Positions 45,997-54,520 of a stretch of DNA of 64,000 nucleotides are shown in pieces. The notes under the pieces are model-generated. The model did no database searches, was not told where the DNA came from, and saw only the letters and a program-made list of their open reading frames with translations. The stretch is from Azophilus sp965220425 (GTDB taxonomy: Bacteria > Pseudomonadota > Gammaproteobacteria > Pseudomonadales > Azotimanducaceae). The stretch covers positions 4,836,001 to 4,900,000 of the forward strand of contig OZ244830.1 of NCBI GenBank assembly GCA_965220425.1. Reading direction: 5' to 3'. The position numbers and the translations under genes are program-made. How positions within the stretch are numbered: position 1 is the stretch's first letter; each line of letters starts with the position of its first letter.

Positions 45997-46236
45997 ATGG
46001 TTCGTTTGACTATCAGCCTGACCGAACGAATGCATCGCGCCCTGAAAGAGACCGCGGCGCGCCAGAATCGTTCGATCGCGTCCATCATCGAGGAGAGTCT
46101 GCAAGCCCGCGGCATTCAGCCTCTTGCCACGGCGCGAGACATCGTTGCGAAAGCCCGAGCCAATTCGCGAATGGACTCCGAACGCGCGACAGCGCTGGCG
46201 CTTGAGGAAACCCGCGCTTTTCGGGCGGGGCGCTAG
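45997..46236 (+). CDS. CopG/RHH-type antitoxin
   Basis: The 79-residue protein opens MVRLTISLTERMHRALKET, a ribbon-helix-helix DNA-binding domain, with a helical C-terminal toxin-binding part (MDSERATALALEETRAF). It pairs with the PIN toxin downstream. Its TAG stop (46234-46236) is the first bases of a MITE-like element, so the native C-terminus may have been changed by insertion. The gene keeps a normal length. Confidence 0.8.
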   Translation: MVRLTISLTERMHRALKETAARQNRSIASIIEESLQARGIQPLATARDIVAKARANSRMDSERATALALEETRAFRAGR

Positions 46237-46501
46237 TGGTCGAACCACCTAGAAATGAGTGGTCAGTGGCCGCCGGAACGTTCCGCGCAAGGCGCGGTCG
46301 CGCAGACGTAGGCGACCTACTTCAAGCGGTCGCAACGCCGCGCGGGGCGTTCCGGCGGCCACCCGCAGGGCGTGCCCACAAGCGCCCATCTGCTTTGTTG
46401 TCGGCTCTTGACGTATGCTGGATACGTCCGCAAGCCGACGCCGCGCATCTGGACGCTTGTGGACGCGCTGACCATTCATTTCTAGGTGGTTCGACCACTA
46501 G
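46233..46501. mobile_element. MITE-like element, family A, copy 2 (269 bp, inverted)
   Basis: It has the same ends as copy 1 (CTAGTGGTCGAACCACCTAG at left, CTAGGTGGTTCGACCACTAG at right), and its interior equals copy 1 in reverse orientation, minus about 42 bp. It lies exactly between the CopG antitoxin and PIN toxin genes, overlapping the antitoxin stop. No open frame in it resembles a protein family. The near identity of the two copies over about 265 bp indicates recent movement. Confidence 0.8.
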
Positions 46502-46555
46502 CACCCTCTGAAGTAACGGACCGAGAGCATTGGCGAGCAACAGTCGAATGTATCG

Positions 46556-46987
46556 GTGAAGCCCACGCTTTGCATCGTCGACACCAACGTCATCGTCTCG
46601 GGACTGATCAGCGCGGATTCAAGCCGCCCTCCAGCGAGAATTCTTGACGCCATGCTCGACGGCCGCCTGCTCTATTTGATGTCCGGCGAACTGCTGAGCG
46701 AGTACTCGTCTGTTCTCCGTCGTCCCGGTCTCGTCCGTATTCATGGTCTCACCGACGAAGAACTCGACCGGCTGCTTACCGAACTTGTAGCAAATGCAAT
46801 GTGGCGTGAATCTGCCCTTGCGGATAGAGCTCCAGACAGGGGAGACGACCACTTGTGGGCGATGCTGGCCAGCTATCCGGAGGCTCTGCTGGTGACGGGC
46901 GACCGGCTTTTGATCGACAATCCTCCGGGCTACGCCTCCGTGATTTCGCCCCGCCACTTTGCCGACTCGTTTCTTGCGACCCAATGA
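46556..46987 (+). CDS. PIN-domain toxin (ribonuclease)
   Basis: The 143-residue protein starts at GTG 46556 with CIVDTNVIVSGLIS (Asp9 is the first acidic ligand), has the second acidic region LLSEYSSVLRRPG, the third DRGDDHLWAML and a fourth VTGDR block; these four give the PIN metal site. It matches the COG1569-type PIN toxins paired with CopG antitoxins. It is now about 320 bp from its antitoxin because of the inserted element. Confidence 0.85.
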   Translation: MKPTLCIVDTNVIVSGLISADSSRPPARILDAMLDGRLLYLMSGELLSEYSSVLRRPGLVRIHGLTDEELDRLLTELVANAMWRESALADRAPDRGDDHLWAMLASYPEALLVTGDRLLIDNPPGYASVISPRHFADSFLATQ

Positions 46988-47090
46988 CAGAACCAAGTGA
47001 CCAGAGCGCGTCATGGCCGAGCCGGCGGGGCAGGCGTGCTGGCCGGTTCGATAGGAAACCGGGGCACCCCTCGCATACAGACCGCACGGC

Positions 47091-47146
47091 CGCGCTTACG
47101 CGATGCATCGGCGTCCGCAGCAGGAAGTTGGTGACGGATGCGGGCG
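47091..47146 (-). repeat. Partial copy of the 81-bp inverted-repeat element
   Basis: GCGCTTACGCGATGCATCGGCG and the following GTCCGCAGCAGGAAGTTGG match the reverse complement of the element at 63190-63270, covering about two thirds of it including one terminal arm (TGGTGACGGATGCGGG). It lies between the PIN gene and the YHS gene. Upstream, 47058-47080 shares ACCCCTCGCATACAGAC with MITE copy 1's private insert. Confidence 0.55.
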
Positions 47147-47179
47147 AGCGGTGGGGTCCGGTTCTCCCGACCTCGCTTC

Positions 47180-47701
47180 TCAATCGAGTTGCTGCGGATG
47201 GGCTATGTCGACGCCCTCGCCGGCATGCGTATACAGATCCGCGGAACCGTCCAGCAGACCGGCATGGAGGTCCGGCCAGTTCCGTACTGCCCGCTCGAGT
47301 CGGGTCGACCGTTCGGCCACGAATACATCACGGGTTTCGGCATCCCAGTTCAGGTAGAGCTTGCCGTCGAGCACGGACCAGCCGTCGATGAAATCCACCT
47401 CGGCCGCGTAGCCCTCCGATACGGCATAGGAACACCAACCGTTGTGCCGGGGCTCATAGGCCACCGGGTCGGCAGCGAAGGCGGCCGCGTTCTCCGCGGA
47501 ACTGAACAGCCACGTCTTGCCCTTGTAGTCAACGCTGTGCGAAACATCACCCTTGGCGGGGGCGCCGCCGAAGTAGGCGACGACGTCGAAGCCGTCCATC
47601 GCGACCCCTTCGGGCAACGCGTTGACGAACTCACCGACCTCATCAGCGCTCGCGCAAACGGCAAAACAGCAAAGGGCGAGTGCAGGGATCAGCTTTCTCA
47701 T
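47180..47701 (-). CDS. Exported YHS-domain protein
   Basis: The 173-residue protein has a signal peptide (MRKLIPALALCCFAVCASA) and a YHS domain: VVAYFGGAPAKGDVSHSV and WLFSSAENAAAFAADPVAY, with a conserved Tyr/His/Ser-type metal-binding pattern (EPRHNGWCSYAVSEG). YHS proteins bind metals in the periplasm and are often beside heavy-metal systems; none is nearby. ATG 47701 is chosen for the signal peptide; an upstream in-frame start at 47788 lacks sense. Confidence 0.8.
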   Translation of the reverse strand: MRKLIPALALCCFAVCASADEVGEFVNALPEGVAMDGFDVVAYFGGAPAKGDVSHSVDYKGKTWLFSSAENAAAFAADPVAYEPRHNGWCSYAVSEGYAAEVDFIDGWSVLDGKLYLNWDAETRDVFVAERSTRLERAVRNWPDLHAGLLDGSADLYTHAGEGVDIAHPQQLD

Positions 47702-47805
47702 GATGCCGCCTCCGGCAGGACAGTTGGCGGATCGACAGTATAGGCTCGATGCGCTACGCGAAAATTCCGACCCTACAGGGACAGGCAAACAGTCCGGAAG
47801 CGGCG

Positions 47806-48073
47806 CTAGTGTCCTGTGTCACAAATACGTTGCATTTCAGAGGGCGCAAAACCGCCGAGGGCAAGGCGCGGTCCGCAGCGAATGTCTGGACCTTTGCAAG
47901 GGCCGCAACACCGCCATCGGTGGTTTTGCGCCCTCCCGAAGGGCGCGCCGCACAAGGGCTGTGGCGTTGTTGCGACCCTTGGCCGTATGCCGGATACGCC
48001 CGGCGGGCCGCGCCTAGCCACAGCCCTTGTGCGGCGCGCTGAAACGTAACGTATTTGTGACACAGGACACTAG
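47806..48073. mobile_element. MITE-like element, family B (268 bp)
   Basis: Its ends are CTAGTGTCCTGTGTCACAAA (47806) and its reverse complement TTTGTGACACAGGACACTAG ending at 48073, a near-perfect 25-bp inverted repeat (one base differs just inside, CGTTGC versus CGTAACG). It is about the same size as family A and shares CTAGTG termini with it, but the inside is unrelated. It contains two further inner palindromic tracts (GCGCAAAACC / GGTTTTGCGC; CACAAGGGCTGTGG / CCACAGCCCTTGTG). No transposase. Immediately after it, 48074-48092 matches one arm of the 81-bp element. Confidence 0.8.
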
Positions 48074-48118
48074 CCCGCATCGCTCACCAACTCTCGTCGC
48101 GAGGACGCTTGAGCCGGG

Positions 48119-49279
48119 TCAGATCCGGCGAAAATCCGTCCCCTTCCGCCTCAGCAGTTCCAGGCGGCTCGCAAATTCGTCTCGCCCCACGTAGCAGCCC
48201 TGCAGATGACGGTGGCCCCTCGCCGGATCGAAGGCGCTGCGGGCGTGCATGACGCGGTAGTTGTCGAATACCTGGCAGTCGCCCGGTTCCAGGCGGAAGC
48301 GGAACTGCATCTTCTCGCTTCGCGCAATCGTGAGCAACTGCCGGTGCGCCCGGTAGAACGCCGGCTGCAGTTCCGGTTCGATGTCGACCGGGCCCAACAG
48401 CGCCGGATGCAGGCGTGTGCCGATGACGGCGCCGTCCTCGTCGACCTCGATCAGCGTTCCACGATTCACGATGTGCCAGTCGTCGGCAATGGAGGTGAAG
48501 GTCACCCGTTCGCGGGAAAGCAGGTCGAATGCCGCCTCATCCCCTTCCCGCAACCTGGCGGCGCAGGCCATGGAGTCGACGAGAACGCTGTCGCCGCCCT
48601 GGGCATCGTTGCAGAGGCAATGCAGGAACTGGATGCCGGGCAACTGCCGCCGGCTTGGCAGATCGTTGTGGGGATGCAGCGCGTAGTGGGTATAAGCCAG
48701 GTTTTCCGCCCGGGGTTTCGACTCCACATCGAAATGGCGCCCGAAGTGCGACTCTTCGATGAAACCGATGCGCTCGGCCAGGTCGACCACCGCCAACTGT
48801 TCACAGGGTACGCCGGTTATCAGGGCGACACCCAGGTTTTCGATGCGCTCGAGGAGTTCGAGGAGTCCCTGCCCACTACCGGTGACGGTGTCATGGCCAA
48901 TGGAAACGGACCCCTTGTCGACATCGGCCGCGGTCCAGGCGGTGCGCCGGGTCTTGCGAGTCCGGCGCGCTTCCGGTTCACAGCGGTGCCGGTCCAGCCA
49001 GGCCCAACTGTAACAGGACCCCTCGCACGGTGCGCCGTCCTGCGGCCACTCGATATGGATCCCGCCGGCATCGCCCCGGCACGCGAGCGGCGCGATATCC
49101 AGGGGGATCGCCATGAAGTCGACCAACCGCTCCCAGGCATCGGAATGCGCGCATTGCCGGCAGTGACAGTTTTCCCGCAGCCAGTAGTACAGGTGCCGGC
49201 TGCGATATCCCTCCGGCCAGAGGATTTCGAGACTGTCCGAATCCCGCCGAATGCGGGGGATGCCTTCCGCTTCAGCCAT
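48119..49279 (-). CDS. Gamma-butyrobetaine hydroxylase-like 2-oxoglutarate dioxygenase
   Basis: The 386-residue protein has the two-part layout of gamma-butyrobetaine dioxygenase: an N-terminal zinc domain with Cys38, Cys40 and Cys43 (RENCHCRQCAH) and His75, and a TauD-like catalytic domain with HPHNDLPSR (His204-x-Asp206) and the distal His in YRVMHARSAFDP. The reaction would make L-carnitine from gamma-butyrobetaine with O2 and 2-oxoglutarate. Its start overlaps soxG by 8 bp, so it is the last gene of the sox operon, linking carnitine formation to sarcosine oxidation. A related substrate is possible. Confidence 0.85.
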   Translation of the reverse strand: MAEAEGIPRIRRDSDSLEILWPEGYRSRHLYYWLRENCHCRQCAHSDAWERLVDFMAIPLDIAPLACRGDAGGIHIEWPQDGAPCEGSCYSWAWLDRHRCEPEARRTRKTRRTAWTAADVDKGSVSIGHDTVTGSGQGLLELLERIENLGVALITGVPCEQLAVVDLAERIGFIEESHFGRHFDVESKPRAENLAYTHYALHPHNDLPSRRQLPGIQFLHCLCNDAQGGDSVLVDSMACAARLREGDEAAFDLLSRERVTFTSIADDWHIVNRGTLIEVDEDGAVIGTRLHPALLGPVDIEPELQPAFYRAHRQLLTIARSEKMQFRFRLEPGDCQVFDNYRVMHARSAFDPARGHRHLQGCYVGRDEFASRLELLRRKGTDFRRI

Positions 49280-49943
49280 CGCAATCCACCCTTACTCCAT
49301 ATTCCTCCGCGCTGCGATAGAGCCACTCGGCCGCGTACTCGGCAAAGGTGCGGCGCACGACGATGTCGAAAAATTCGCCGTGACACGCTCTCGATGAATC
49401 GTCCTCTGCCATCGCATCACCGGAACTGTCCGGGTCGGGTCCGTGCCGGGACAGGCAGATCAGCATGGACGCCTTGCCGAGAACCGTCTGCGCGCACTGC
49501 CCGGGCCGGAAGACCCTGGGGTGAAAATCCAGGGCGCATCCCTTGGCCAGGACATCCCGGGCCTTGCCGCCGGAGAGACGGATGCAGATCTGTCCCCCCG
49601 TGAGATCGGTCAGCGCGCACGCCCGGCCAAGAAGCGCATCGGCCAGGCGCGTTGCCAGCGCCTCTACCACGCCGGGTTTTGTCATGACCAGCCACTCGTC
49701 CGGTCCCAGCCAGAATACGCGGCAGGCGCCCTGGGTGAAGGTGTTGGGGGCAACGGGCAGCGGCTGGCCCAGCGCTTCACGAACGGCCTCAAGGAAGCCG
49801 CTGTCGTTCGGGTCACCGCGCAGGTTGAGGTATCCATGATACGGCAACACTTTCATCGCAACCCCGCCTTCGACCGGCGTCTGCTTTTCCACCCGAGCCA
49901 GAAACGGCTTGAGCACATGGCGCCTTGGCAACGGTTCAGACAC
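49272..49943 (-). CDS. soxG: Sarcosine oxidase gamma subunit
   Basis: The 223-residue protein fits SoxG, including the WLGPDEWLVMT and TDLTGGQICIRLSGGKARDVL blocks and the CALDFHPRVF stretch. It is the smallest folate-linked helper subunit of heterotetrameric sarcosine oxidase. Its start overlaps the end of soxA by 8 bp and its end overlaps the hydroxylase start, so all are translationally coupled. Confidence 0.9.
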   Translation of the reverse strand: MSEPLPRRHVLKPFLARVEKQTPVEGGVAMKVLPYHGYLNLRGDPNDSGFLEAVREALGQPLPVAPNTFTQGACRVFWLGPDEWLVMTKPGVVEALATRLADALLGRACALTDLTGGQICIRLSGGKARDVLAKGCALDFHPRVFRPGQCAQTVLGKASMLICLSRHGPDPDSSGDAMAEDDSSRACHGEFFDIVVRRTFAEYAAEWLYRSAEEYGVRVDCDG

Positions 49944-52900
49944 GCTGGCGCTCTCCCTTGGGATCGTAAAACACGGACGATGTGACCTTGACCTTCACGA
50001 AACGCCCATCACGCAACGCCGCGTAAATCGTCTCGCCACGGCGCGCCCGCCCGCCGCTCACCAGCCCGAGAGCAATCGGATGCCCCAGGCAGGCGCTCCG
50101 GTAGCTGGAGGTGACATGGCCCAGCAGGGGAACCGGCGGCGACCCGCCCGGCTCCTCCACGAGCTGCGCGCCTTCCGGCAATACCGTCGAACCGTCCTCC
50201 GACAGCAGGCCGACCCATTGCTGCCGGTTCTTGCGCAGGCAGTCCGGGCGCTGCAACGAGCGCTTGCCGAGATAGTCCTTGTCCTTGGCCAGCAGCCAGT
50301 TCATGCCCAGATCGACCGGCGTCACCGAACCGTCGGTGTCCTGGCCGACGATGACGAAGCCTTTCTCGGCCCGCAGCACGTGCATGGCTTCGGTGCCGTA
50401 GGGAACGATGCCGTAGGGCCTTCCTGCCTCCATCAGCAGTTCCCACATGGCCATGGCGCAGTCGCTGTCCACGTTGATCTCAAAGGCCAGTTCACCGCTG
50501 AAGCTGACCCGGAATATCCGCACCGGGAGGCCGGCGAGCCGCCCCGTACGCAGGGACATGAACGGAAAGTCTGCTGCGCGGAAAGCGATGTCGCTGTCCA
50601 GGCCCTCAAGTAGCTTCCGGCTGTAGGGCCCAGCCAGGGCAATGGTGGACCAGCGGTCGGTCACCGACGTCAAATAGACCTTCAACTCCGGCCATTCCGT
50701 CTGCAACCACCATTCCAGCCAGCTCAAAACCGCGGCCGCACCGCCGGTGGTAGTGGTGAGGTAGTAGTGATCCTCGCCGAGTCGAGCGGTCACGCCATCG
50801 TCAAGCACCATGCCGTCTTCTCCGAGCATGATGCCGTATGCGCAACGGCCGTCTTTCATGGAGCCTATACGGTGCGTGTAGATCCTTTCCAGGAACCTTA
50901 CCGCATCCGGTCCCCGCACCTCGATCTTGCCGAGCGTGGAAGCGTCCATGATTGCCAGGGAATCCCGGGCGGCCCGGCATTCCCGCGCGACCGCCGCGTG
51001 CATATCCTCTCCCGGATCGGGAAAATACCAGGGCCGCAGCCACTGCCCGACCACCTCGAACCCAGCCCCGGCGGCTTCATGCCACTCGTGCAGGGCGGTC
51101 TTGCGTACGGGATCGTAGAGTTCGCCGACGTGCATGCCGGCGCAGGCGCCGAAGGCAACCGGCGTATAGGCCGGCCTGAACGTGGTGGCGCCCACCGTGC
51201 CGACCGGGACGTTCAGGCACTGCGCCAGCGCTGCAAAGCCGTTGACGTTGCCAAGCTTGCCCTGGTCGGTGCCGAACCCCAAGGCGGTATAACGCTTGAC
51301 GTGTTCCACGCTGTGGAATCCCTCGCGCACGGCCAGGCGAATGTCCGCCAGCGTGGTGTCGTTCTGATAGTCGACAAACTGCTTGGGCGCCCGTTCCGGG
51401 GCGCGTGACGACGGCGTTCGCCAGAAAAACGAAGACGGATTCGAGTTTCCGGGATCCGTCCGCGGGGCAGCGGCCTCCACGGCGCCGAAGCCGCAAAGGC
51501 GCGCCGCTTCGAGTCCCGCCCTCCGGCCCTCCTCCAGGCATGCGCCCAACTCCCAGGTACCGGCGGCCGAACCGGCCGATACGTTGTCCTGACGTGGCTC
51601 GCCCGGAACGAAGCAGCCCAGCGATTCGCTCCAGATTACGTTCCCGCCCGCCTGGGAGTGGAGGTGGACGACCGGACTCCAGCCGCCGGCCATGGCAACC
51701 AGATCGCAGGCGACTCTTTCCGACGGTCGCTTCGCGGCCCCGCCGTTTCCGGACAGAGGCAGGACTTCGGCCGACCGCACGCGCATGCGGCCGGCAACGC
51801 CGGAGACGGCATACCCGGCCCGCACCTCGATTCCCGCGCCGGCAGCGACATCTGCAACCCGGCCGGCGCCGCCGCTCCGGCAGTCGACCACCATGGCCTC
51901 CACCCCGGCGTGCGCGAGGTCCAGGGCCGTCCGGTAGCCGCTATCGTTGTTGGTGTAGACAACCGCCCGTTTGCCGGGACGGACCGCGTAGCGGTGGATG
52001 TACTCGGAGACCGCTGACGCCAGCATGATGCCCGGGCGGTCGTTGTTCGCGAATACCAGCGGACGTTCGCAGGCGCCGGTAGCCAGAACGACGCGATTTG
52101 CCCGCACCCGCCAGAGCCGCTGGCGGACTTTCGCGGCCCTCTCCCCTTCGATCCGAATTGCCCCCTCCCGGCAGCGTTCCAGAACCGTGAGGAAGTTGTG
52201 ATCGTGGTAGCCGAAAACGGTGCTTCGGGGGAGCACGTTGACATCAGGGTTTCCCGACAGTTCGTCGAGAACAGCCTCCAGCCACTCGCACGCCGGGCCG
52301 CCATTCAGGCTGGACGTTTCATGCAGCAAGCTGCCGCCCGGTTCGCTGCGCTCGTCCGCGACCATCACCCGGGCGCCGCATCGGGCCGCCGCCAGCGCCG
52401 CCATCAGACCGGCGGGCCCGGCGCCGGCGACCAGCACGTCGTAATGCGCATTGCAATGGACATAGTCGTCGGGATCCGGCAGTTCCGGCGCCACACCAAG
52501 CCCTGCCGCCCGGCGAATGAAGTGCTCGTAGAAATTCCACAACGCCCGGGGCCGCATGAAGGTCTTGTTGTAGAAGCCGGCGACGAGCAGGCGATGGAAC
52601 CAGTCGGTCACCGCCATGAGATCGAAGTCGAGGCTCGGCCAGCCCTTCACGGTGGATGCGATGAGGCCGTCGTGGAGTTCCAGTTCCGTCGCCCGCACAT
52701 TCGGCGTGGTTGCCGCGCCGGTACCGACCTGCACGATGCCGTTGGGCTCTTCCGGGCCGCTGCCGACGATGCCCCGGGGCCGGTGATACTTGAAACTGCG
52801 GCCCACCACGCGCACGCCGTTGGCCAATAGTGCCGAGGCCAGGGAGTCGCCGGCGTAACCGCCGAATGACCTGCCGTTGAAGGTAAACGCCAGCGGCCGC

Positions 52901-52953
52901 AAACGGTCGATGCGACCGCCTTCGGCGAGACGGTCAGGCTGCATATCCGTCAT
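49936..52953 (-). CDS. soxA: Sarcosine oxidase alpha subunit
   Basis: The 1005-residue protein has the SoxA order: a small N-terminal domain (FTFNGRSFGGYAGDSLASAL), an NAD-binding Rossmann domain (VLVAGAGPAGLMAALAAARCG is near residue 170), a middle oxidoreductase region with APRTDPGNSN, and a C-terminal GCV_T folate domain (about 620-1000). Heterotetrameric sarcosine oxidase converts sarcosine to glycine, giving methylene-THF and H2O2. Length is typical. It is preceded by soxD at 15 bp. Confidence 0.95.
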   Translation of the reverse strand: MTDMQPDRLAEGGRIDRLRPLAFTFNGRSFGGYAGDSLASALLANGVRVVGRSFKYHRPRGIVGSGPEEPNGIVQVGTGAATTPNVRATELELHDGLIASTVKGWPSLDFDLMAVTDWFHRLLVAGFYNKTFMRPRALWNFYEHFIRRAAGLGVAPELPDPDDYVHCNAHYDVLVAGAGPAGLMAALAAARCGARVMVADERSEPGGSLLHETSSLNGGPACEWLEAVLDELSGNPDVNVLPRSTVFGYHDHNFLTVLERCREGAIRIEGERAAKVRQRLWRVRANRVVLATGACERPLVFANNDRPGIMLASAVSEYIHRYAVRPGKRAVVYTNNDSGYRTALDLAHAGVEAMVVDCRSGGAGRVADVAAGAGIEVRAGYAVSGVAGRMRVRSAEVLPLSGNGGAAKRPSERVACDLVAMAGGWSPVVHLHSQAGGNVIWSESLGCFVPGEPRQDNVSAGSAAGTWELGACLEEGRRAGLEAARLCGFGAVEAAAPRTDPGNSNPSSFFWRTPSSRAPERAPKQFVDYQNDTTLADIRLAVREGFHSVEHVKRYTALGFGTDQGKLGNVNGFAALAQCLNVPVGTVGATTFRPAYTPVAFGACAGMHVGELYDPVRKTALHEWHEAAGAGFEVVGQWLRPWYFPDPGEDMHAAVARECRAARDSLAIMDASTLGKIEVRGPDAVRFLERIYTHRIGSMKDGRCAYGIMLGEDGMVLDDGVTARLGEDHYYLTTTTGGAAAVLSWLEWWLQTEWPELKVYLTSVTDRWSTIALAGPYSRKLLEGLDSDIAFRAADFPFMSLRTGRLAGLPVRIFRVSFSGELAFEINVDSDCAMAMWELLMEAGRPYGIVPYGTEAMHVLRAEKGFVIVGQDTDGSVTPVDLGMNWLLAKDKDYLGKRSLQRPDCLRKNRQQWVGLLSEDGSTVLPEGAQLVEEPGGSPPVPLLGHVTSSYRSACLGHPIALGLVSGGRARRGETIYAALRDGRFVKVKVTSSVFYDPKGERQRV

Positions 52954-52968
52954 GAGGCTGCAGGGCCG

Positions 52969-53235
52969 TCACCCTTTCCGTTCCGGTTCGTCCGCGTTCG
53001 CAAAGCGATAGGTAACCGTATCCCGTTCCGCCACGAACCAGCGGCGGCAACCTTGCGCGTGATTCCACAGTTCCCGGTGGGCGCCCTTGGGATTGCTGCG
53101 CATGAACAGGTAGTCGGCCCATTGTTCGTCGGTGAGGTCATCCGGCGCCAGGGGCCGCCGGATGTCCGCCTCGCCCCCGTAGCTGAATTCTCCCTCGTCA
53201 CGCTTGCCGCACCAGGGGCAGTCAATCAGCAGCAT
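52969..53235 (-). CDS. soxD: Sarcosine oxidase delta subunit
   Basis: The 88-residue protein has the SoxD zinc site: CPWCG gives Cys6 and Cys9, and WNHAQGCRRWF gives His59 and Cys63. It begins MLLIDCPWCGKRDEGEF, typical for the family. It lies 27 bp after soxB and 15 bp before soxA on the minus strand. Confidence 0.95.
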   Translation of the reverse strand: MLLIDCPWCGKRDEGEFSYGGEADIRRPLAPDDLTDEQWADYLFMRSNPKGAHRELWNHAQGCRRWFVAERDTVTYRFANADEPERKG

Positions 53236-53262
53236 GTTCCGCCTCTCCCGCCTGGCCGGGGA

Positions 53263-54519
53263 TCAGTGGGCCACCGCCGCGGCGCCGTGCTCGTCGATGA
53301 GTGCGCCCGTCGTGAACCGCTCCAGGCTGAAGGGCTCATTCAACGCGTGCGGGACATCGTGAGCGATGGTATGGGCAAACGCCCATCCCGATCCCGGCGT
53401 CGCCTTGAAGCCGCCGGTGCCCCAGCCGCAATTGAAGTAGAGGCCGTCCACCGGCATCTTGCCGACGATGGGGCAGGCATCGGGGGTGACATCCACGATC
53501 CCGCCCCACTGGCGCAGCATGCGCACCCGGCTGAAAACCGGGAATAATTCGACGATGGCCTGCATGGCGTGCTCGATGGTCTGAAAGCTGCCGCGCTGGC
53601 CGTAGCCGTTGTAGGAGTCCATACCGGCGCCGATAACCAGTTCGCCCTTGTCGGACTGGCTGATATAGCCGTGGACGGTTCCGGACATGACCACGGTGTC
53701 GAGCACCGGTTTCAGCGGCTCCGAGACATAGGCCTGCAAGGGATGGCTCTCGACCGGCAGGCGTATGCCGGCCATGGCCGCGAGTACGCTCGCGTGCCCT
53801 GCGACAACCACTCCTACCTTGCCGGCAAAAATTCGTCCGCGATTCGTCTCGACCGCCGCGATCCTGCCGTCCACCACGTCCAGGCCCGTAACCTCGCAAT
53901 TCTGAATGATGTCCACACCCAGGGAATCCGCGGCCCGGGCGAAGCCCCAGGCTACGGCATCGTGCCGGGCGACCCCGCCCCGTCTCTGCAGGGATGCGCC
54001 CAGAATCGGGTATCGCGCGTTGCGGGACGTATTGAGGATCGGTATCGCCGCCTTGATTTCCGCCCGCGTCACCACCTCGGCATCGATGCCGTTGAGGCGA
54101 TTGGCGGTCACCCGCCGCTCGATCTCGCGCAGGTCCTGCAGGCTGTGCGCCAGGTTGTAGACGCCCCGCTGGCTGAACATGACGTTGTAGTTGAGCTCCA
54201 CGCTCAGGCTCTCCCAGAGTTTTAGCGATTTCTCGTAAAACCGCGCAGCCTCGGTCCACAGGTAGTTGGAACGCACGATGGTGGTGTTGCGCCCCGTATT
54301 GCCACCGCCGATCCAGCCCTTCTCCAGGACGGCGACGCTGCGAGCGCCATGCAGCTTCGCCAGATAGTATGCGGTTGCAAGGCCGTGGCCGCCCCCGCCG
54401 ACGATGACTACATCGTACTGTTTCCGGAGTTCCGGGCTGCGCCAGGCCTGCCGCCAGTTCTCGTTGCGGGCGAGGGCATGGCGCAGCAGGGAGAAGATCG
54501 AATACTTCTGCCGTTTCAA
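53263..54519 (-). CDS. soxB: Sarcosine oxidase beta subunit
   Basis: The 418-residue flavoprotein contains the FAD motif VVIVGGGGHGLATAYYLAK and the STIVR-like FMN region (TGRNTTIVRSNY), plus the C-terminal YFNCGWGTGGFKATPGSG block. SoxB oxidises sarcosine. Start is chosen at TTG 54519, giving MKRQKYSIFSLLRHAL like other SoxB proteins; it follows the upstream stop (54521) by one base. A GTG at 54555 would add 12 residues and overlap the preceding fragment. Confidence 0.93.
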   Translation of the reverse strand: MKRQKYSIFSLLRHALARNENWRQAWRSPELRKQYDVVIVGGGGHGLATAYYLAKLHGARSVAVLEKGWIGGGNTGRNTTIVRSNYLWTEAARFYEKSLKLWESLSVELNYNVMFSQRGVYNLAHSLQDLREIERRVTANRLNGIDAEVVTRAEIKAAIPILNTSRNARYPILGASLQRRGGVARHDAVAWGFARAADSLGVDIIQNCEVTGLDVVDGRIAAVETNRGRIFAGKVGVVVAGHASVLAAMAGIRLPVESHPLQAYVSEPLKPVLDTVVMSGTVHGYISQSDKGELVIGAGMDSYNGYGQRGSFQTIEHAMQAIVELFPVFSRVRMLRQWGGIVDVTPDACPIVGKMPVDGLYFNCGWGTGGFKATPGSGWAFAHTIAHDVPHALNEPFSLERFTTGALIDEHGAAAVAH

Positions 54520-54520
54520 G

